Of a DNA stretch of 64,000 nucleotides, positions 60,900 to 64,000 are shown piece by piece. Made by a program: the position numbers and the translations under genes. The DNA is from Spirochaetia bacterium (GTDB lineage Bacteria; Spirochaetota; Spirochaetia; Sphaerochaetales; Sphaerochaetaceae): positions 2,280,784 to 2,344,783 of the forward strand of contig JAKVOU010000001.1 of the NCBI GenBank assembly GCA_022482625.1. Reading direction: 5' to 3'. Under the pieces are notes generated by a model. The model was not told where the DNA came from and searched no databases. It was given only the letters and a program-made list of their open reading frames with translations. The first letter of the stretch is position 1, and every line of letters begins with the position of its first letter.

Positions 60900-62221
60900 A
60901 AATTAAAAATTCATTCCTGCTGGTTGCCGTCCTTGTCGCTTCATTGCTTTCAATCTGTCTGTATGCATTGCTGTCCTATACCCGCCAGACGCAAGGTAAG
61001 GATATCGTACTTGAGCTGGGTGTCTTCGCAGGTCCTTATTGGGATGTCACTGATGAAGACTACTATAAGTTGGTTGACAAGGCCATTGAAAAATTTGAAC
61101 AGAACAATCCTGGTGTACACGTTCATTATGAGTCCGGTGTCAGGATGATTGATTACAGCGAATGGCTGAGTGAAAGGATTCTGAAAGGTGAGACTCCCGA
61201 TGTCATGATTATTCCCAGCCGCGATTTCAACATGCTCATTTCCTTGAAGGTACTCAGGAACCTAGGAGACTTGATCAGCAGTGATCCGGAAATAAATGCT
61301 GGAAGTTTCTTTCCGTTCGGTTACAGTTCAGGGTCTATGAACGGGCGCCAATATGCACTTCCGTTTGAGGTAAACCCGAAGCTGATGGCTGTAAACAAGA
61401 CCTTGCTGCAGCGTGAGGGGTATGATGTACCTTCCTTGGACTGGAAATGGAATGATTTCTATGACCTTTGCTACCATCTGACAAGGGATTTGGATGGAGA
61501 TGGGCAGAAGGATATCTTCGGTGTCTGTAATTACAAATGGACCGATGCCGTGTATTCCAACGGAGCCAGGCTTTTTGACAGGGATGGCAGCAAGGCTTAT
61601 TTCAATGATGCCGGTGTCATCGAAGCTGTCAAGTTCATGCAACGTCTGAATGACCTGAACAATGACATCAAGTTGACCAAGGATGACTTTGACATGGGAA
61701 AAGTTGCTTTTATGCCTCTTACCTTTGCAGAGTATAAGACGTATACGACATATCCTTACAAAATCGAAAAATATATGGATCTGAACTGGAGTTTCATTAC
61801 TTTGCCTGCCGGACCATCAGGGGACAATGTATCGGTAGCGGATTCCCTGCTGATGGGTATCAGCAGCAATTCCAGCCATGAACAGTTGGCCTATCGCCTT
61901 CTCAAGACATTTACTGCTGATTCCGAGATACAGCTGGACATCTACAATTATGGGCATGGTGCCTCAGCCCTGAAAGAAGCTGCCAGTTCTCCGCAGGTGG
62001 AAAAGATCATGCAGGACAAGATGGCCGAGAATGACATGAACTATGACAGCAACCTGATCATACAGGTCCTGGATAACAGCATGTTCTGCCCGGTCTTCAG
62101 CAAGTATGATGAATTGATGGCCCTTGCCAACAATACCATAGAACATATCATTTCGGAAGATGAAAACGCAGAAAGTTCCTTGCGTAAGTTCCAGAGGGAT
62201 ATCCTGAAACTCATTGAATGA
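60896..62221 (+). CDS. Family-1 sugar-binding protein, membrane-anchored, in the sensor operon
   Basis: 441 residues. N-terminal span FLLVAVLVASLLSICLYALL with no obvious cleavage site or lipobox, then a MalE-type fold (FEQNNPGVHVHYESGV, PFEVNPKLMAVNKTLLQREG, MPLTFAEYKTYTTYP). No MalFG permeases accompany it, and its gene overlaps the regulator gene by 4 bp. It belongs to a different binding-protein family from its neighbours, so it may feed a second signal to the kinase rather than serve transport. That is inference from gene order. Confidence 0.82.
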   Translation: MKIKNSFLLVAVLVASLLSICLYALLSYTRQTQGKDIVLELGVFAGPYWDVTDEDYYKLVDKAIEKFEQNNPGVHVHYESGVRMIDYSEWLSERILKGETPDVMIIPSRDFNMLISLKVLRNLGDLISSDPEINAGSFFPFGYSSGSMNGRQYALPFEVNPKLMAVNKTLLQREGYDVPSLDWKWNDFYDLCYHLTRDLDGDGQKDIFGVCNYKWTDAVYSNGARLFDRDGSKAYFNDAGVIEAVKFMQRLNDLNNDIKLTKDDFDMGKVAFMPLTFAEYKTYTTYPYKIEKYMDLNWSFITLPAGPSGDNVSVADSLLMGISSNSSHEQLAYRLLKTFTADSEIQLDIYNYGHGASALKEAASSPQVEKIMQDKMAENDMNYDSNLIIQVLDNSMFCPVFSKYDELMALANNTIEHIISEDENAESSLRKFQRDILKLIE

Positions 62222-62263
62222 CAATATTACATTTGTCATGGTCCAACTGATTACATTTGCCAA

Positions 62264-62291
62264 TTGCGTTTTCATATTTCTCCTTCATAAT
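62264..62291 (+). promoter_or_regulatory. Possible promoter of the ribose-type transporter genes
   Basis: TTGCGT (62264-62269), 16-bp spacer, CATAAT (62286-62291), in the 100-bp gap between the sensor genes and the soluble binding protein. It would be the natural target of the response regulator. Confidence 0.4.
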
Positions 62292-62321
62292 CGGATGTAT
62301 CAAGAAAAAAAGGAGAAGCAT

Positions 62322-63278
62322 ATGAAAAAATTCGTATGTGCATTGATGATTGCATCCCTTGCAATCGGCTCAGTATTTGCCCAAGGTTCCTCAGAACCCC
62401 AGGCTTCTTCCTCAGGCGAGACACATTATAAGTTTGGTTTTACCTGCATGGATCAGTCAAATCCTTTCTTTGTCATTATTGAGAAGACCATCAGGGATGA
62501 GGTCGAGGCGAGAGGAGACGAATTGATTTCTGTCGATCCTGCAAATGATGTGACAAGACAGATCCAGCAGATCGAGGATGTCGTGGCCCAGAACATCGAC
62601 GGTATGTTCCTTAATCCTGCAGAAGCAGAAGGAATCATTCCTGGATTGGACATGCTCAAGAATGCCGGTGTTCCCATTGTCAATTTCGATACGGAAGTAG
62701 CCGATATGAGCTACGTAACCACCTATACCGGTTCAGATAACTACCATGCCGGTTATGTCTGTGGCGAAGATATGGTAAAGAAGTGCCCCAATGGCGGTGA
62801 TATCATCGTATTGGATTCCCCGACCATGAATTCTGTCGTTGACAGGACCAACGGTTTCATGGATGCCATCAAGGGACATAATTTCAATATCGTGGCACAG
62901 CAGGATGCAAAGGGCAACCTTGAAAAAGCAATGAACATCGCAGAGGACCTGCTCCAGGCCCATCCTGATGTAGTTGCGATCTTCGGCGGCAATGACCCGA
63001 CGGCTCTTGGAGCCTTGGCTGCAGCAAACGCAGCAGATATCAAGAACTGCAAGATCTATGGTGTTGATGGTTCGCCTGATATCAAAAAAGAACTTGCAAG
63101 CGGACATACGCTCATTGAAGGTACCGGTGCCCAGTCTCCGGTTTCCATTGCAAAGACTTCCGTCGATCTGATGTATAAAATCATGGCAGGAGAAAAGGTC
63201 GATGCCAGATATCCTGTACCTACGTTCCTTATCACTGCAGACAATGTCGCCAAGTATGGCGTTGATGGTTGGCAGTAG
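62322..63278 (+). CDS. Ribose-type ABC sugar-binding protein (soluble)
   Basis: 318 residues. Signal peptide of about 20 residues ending SVFA before QGSSEPQASSS, then a peripla_BP_4 fold (CMDQSNPFFVIIEKTIRDEV, QNIDGMFLNPAEAEGI, GGNDPTALGALAAANAAD, ending VDGWQ). It is a paralogue of the anchored sensor protein at 57975 and precedes the RbsA-like ATPase, so it is the transport receptor. ATG 62322 follows AAGGAGAAG. The ligand is probably a monosaccharide or polyol. Confidence 0.9.
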   Translation: MKKFVCALMIASLAIGSVFAQGSSEPQASSSGETHYKFGFTCMDQSNPFFVIIEKTIRDEVEARGDELISVDPANDVTRQIQQIEDVVAQNIDGMFLNPAEAEGIIPGLDMLKNAGVPIVNFDTEVADMSYVTTYTGSDNYHAGYVCGEDMVKKCPNGGDIIVLDSPTMNSVVDRTNGFMDAIKGHNFNIVAQQDAKGNLEKAMNIAEDLLQAHPDVVAIFGGNDPTALGALAAANAADIKNCKIYGVDGSPDIKKELASGHTLIEGTGAQSPVSIAKTSVDLMYKIMAGEKVDARYPVPTFLITADNVAKYGVDGWQ

Positions 63279-63304
63279 GCTTGATGATCTGATGAACTGA
63301 AAGT

Positions 63305-63334
63305 TGATGAAAGTGCCGTGAGGCACTTTCATCA
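63305..63334 (+). repeat. Intercistronic stem-loop
   Basis: TGATGAAAGTGCC, loop GTGA, GGCACTTTCATCA: a perfect 13-bp stem without a U-tract between the binding-protein and ATPase genes. It probably stabilises the upstream mRNA segment. Confidence 0.65.
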
Positions 63335-63353
63335 TGTACAAGGAAACAACGTA

Positions 63354-64000
63354 ATGAATGATTGTTTGCTACGGATGGTAGATATTCACAAGAGATTCCC
63401 CGGTGTCTATGCACTGAGGGCAATTGACTTTGAGCTGGAAGCCGGTGAAGTCCATGCATTGCTCGGAGAAAACGGTGCAGGCAAATCGACCCTTATCAAG
63501 GTTTTGGGCGGAATCTACAAGAAAGATGAAGGGAAAATATACATAGATGGCAAGGAAGTGGAGATCAATGATGTCCATGATGCCCATAGGAACGGTATAG
63601 CAATCATCCACCAGGAATTGGTACTGGTCCCATACATGACGGTTGCCGAAAATATTTTTCTCGGACGGGAACCGATGAAAGGCCGTTTTGTCAACAAATT
63701 CAAGATGAACCGTGATACCAAGAAATTGCTTCTGGATTATAACCTTGATTTTGAACCGACAGAATTGATAGTCAACCTTTCCATTGCCCAACAGCAGATG
63801 GTTGAGATTGTCAAGGCCATTTCCTATAACTCGAGGATACTGGTCATGGATGAACCGACATCCTCGATTTCAGATAAGGAAGTGACCTTTCTGTTCTCCA
63901 TCATGAGGACTCTTGTCAAGAAGGGAATCGGTATAATCTACATTTCCCACAAGATGAGTGAGCTGGGAGAAATCTGTGACCGGGTCACGGTACTTCGGGA
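63354..64000 (+). CDS. Ribose-type ABC ATPase (RbsA-like, partial)
   Basis: 215 codons before the window ends. RFPGVYALRAIDFELEAGEV, Walker A GENGAGKST, Q-loop HQELVLVPYMTVAENIFLG, signature LSIAQQQMVEIVKAIS, Walker B RILVMDEPTSSIS and ISHKMSELGEICD are present. Members carry two fused cassettes of about 500 residues, so just under half is visible. AGGAAA lies upstream. It energises the importer whose binding protein precedes it. It is also a possible, untested donor of ATPase function to the IS-broken transporter at 18853-23898. Confidence 0.93.
   Translation, partial: MNDCLLRMVDIHKRFPGVYALRAIDFELEAGEVHALLGENGAGKSTLIKVLGGIYKKDEGKIYIDGKEVEINDVHDAHRNGIAIIHQELVLVPYMTVAENIFLGREPMKGRFVNKFKMNRDTKKLLLDYNLDFEPTELIVNLSIAQQQMVEIVKAISYNSRILVMDEPTSSISDKEVTFLFSIMRTLVKKGIGIIYISHKMSELGEICDRVTVLR

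Noticed and set aside
1-64000. CRISPR arrays, tRNA or rRNA genes, prophage or integrative elements
   Set aside because: No regular direct-repeat array, no cloverleaf or rRNA signature, and no integrase or phage structural genes were recognised on reading both strands.

Overview
The window looks like a stretch of a spirochaete chromosome, most likely a free-living or gut saccharolytic relative of Sphaerochaeta/Treponema. This is inferred from gene content: a SpiroCoCo-type coiled-coil protein, a Rho factor with a very long basic and Asn-rich N-terminal extension, PSP1/RicT, TlyA, and many sugar-binding ABC systems. No database search was possible. Sampled core genes are near 50% G+C. TTG and GTG starts with good Shine-Dalgarno (SD) sites are common.

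Layout. 1-14831 is housekeeping: the end of rny, ymdB-like, tlyA, a GerMN-domain protein (minus strand), PTS enzyme I, der, a HAD hydrolase, the coiled-coil protein, grpE-dnaK-dnaJ, an rRNA/tRNA ribose methyltransferase and a 561-residue orphan. 14832-25827 is an AT-rich sugar-acid catabolic island: GntR regulator, RspA/ManD-like dehydratase, UlaG-like hydrolase, ribose-type ABC transporter, Zn-alcohol dehydrogenase and KduD/gluconate-5-dehydrogenase-like SDR. Identical 14-bp operators in opposite orientation flank the regulator gene. A GC-rich 1621-bp insertion sequence has cut the transporter ATPase gene in two, with a clean 4-bp target duplication. 25902-35789 returns to core genes: a degenerate PurD, dusB, ricT, rpsT, HU, lnt, cinA-like, rho, rpmE. 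35926-42554 holds a peroxiredoxin behind a perfect palindrome, then a ROK-regulated family-1 sugar ABC operon with a GT-A-like protein. 42646-48170 carries a lipoprotein, a degenerate galactokinase homologue, surE, a YkgJ-type cysteine-cluster protein and an iscS-iscU pair. 48177-57745 is mixed: a frameshifted nucleoside kinase, an aldehyde:ferredoxin oxidoreductase homologue lacking its Fe-S cysteines, a YfcE-like phosphoesterase, a YihY-like membrane protein, a candidate small RNA, a sigma-54 AAA+ activator without a DNA-binding domain, a NUDIX hydrolase and a sodium:solute symporter. 57975-64000 is a sensing and uptake cassette: membrane-anchored sugar-binding protein, histidine kinase, LuxR-type response regulator, a second anchored binding protein of another family, then a soluble paralogue of the first binding protein and the start of its ABC ATPase.

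Most notable signals: (1) five genes on both strands have a 17-bp-spacer promoter whose -10 hexamer ends exactly 7 nt before the A of ATG, with no SD, so they appear to make leaderless mRNAs; (2) the MalF-like permease can only be read from its SD-supported ATG by a -1 shift at an in-frame A AAA AAG heptamer; (3) several enzyme homologues have lost catalytic motifs (PurD, galactokinase, AOR, the CinA N-domain); (4) the sensor cassette pairs a tethered binding protein with a transport paralogue.
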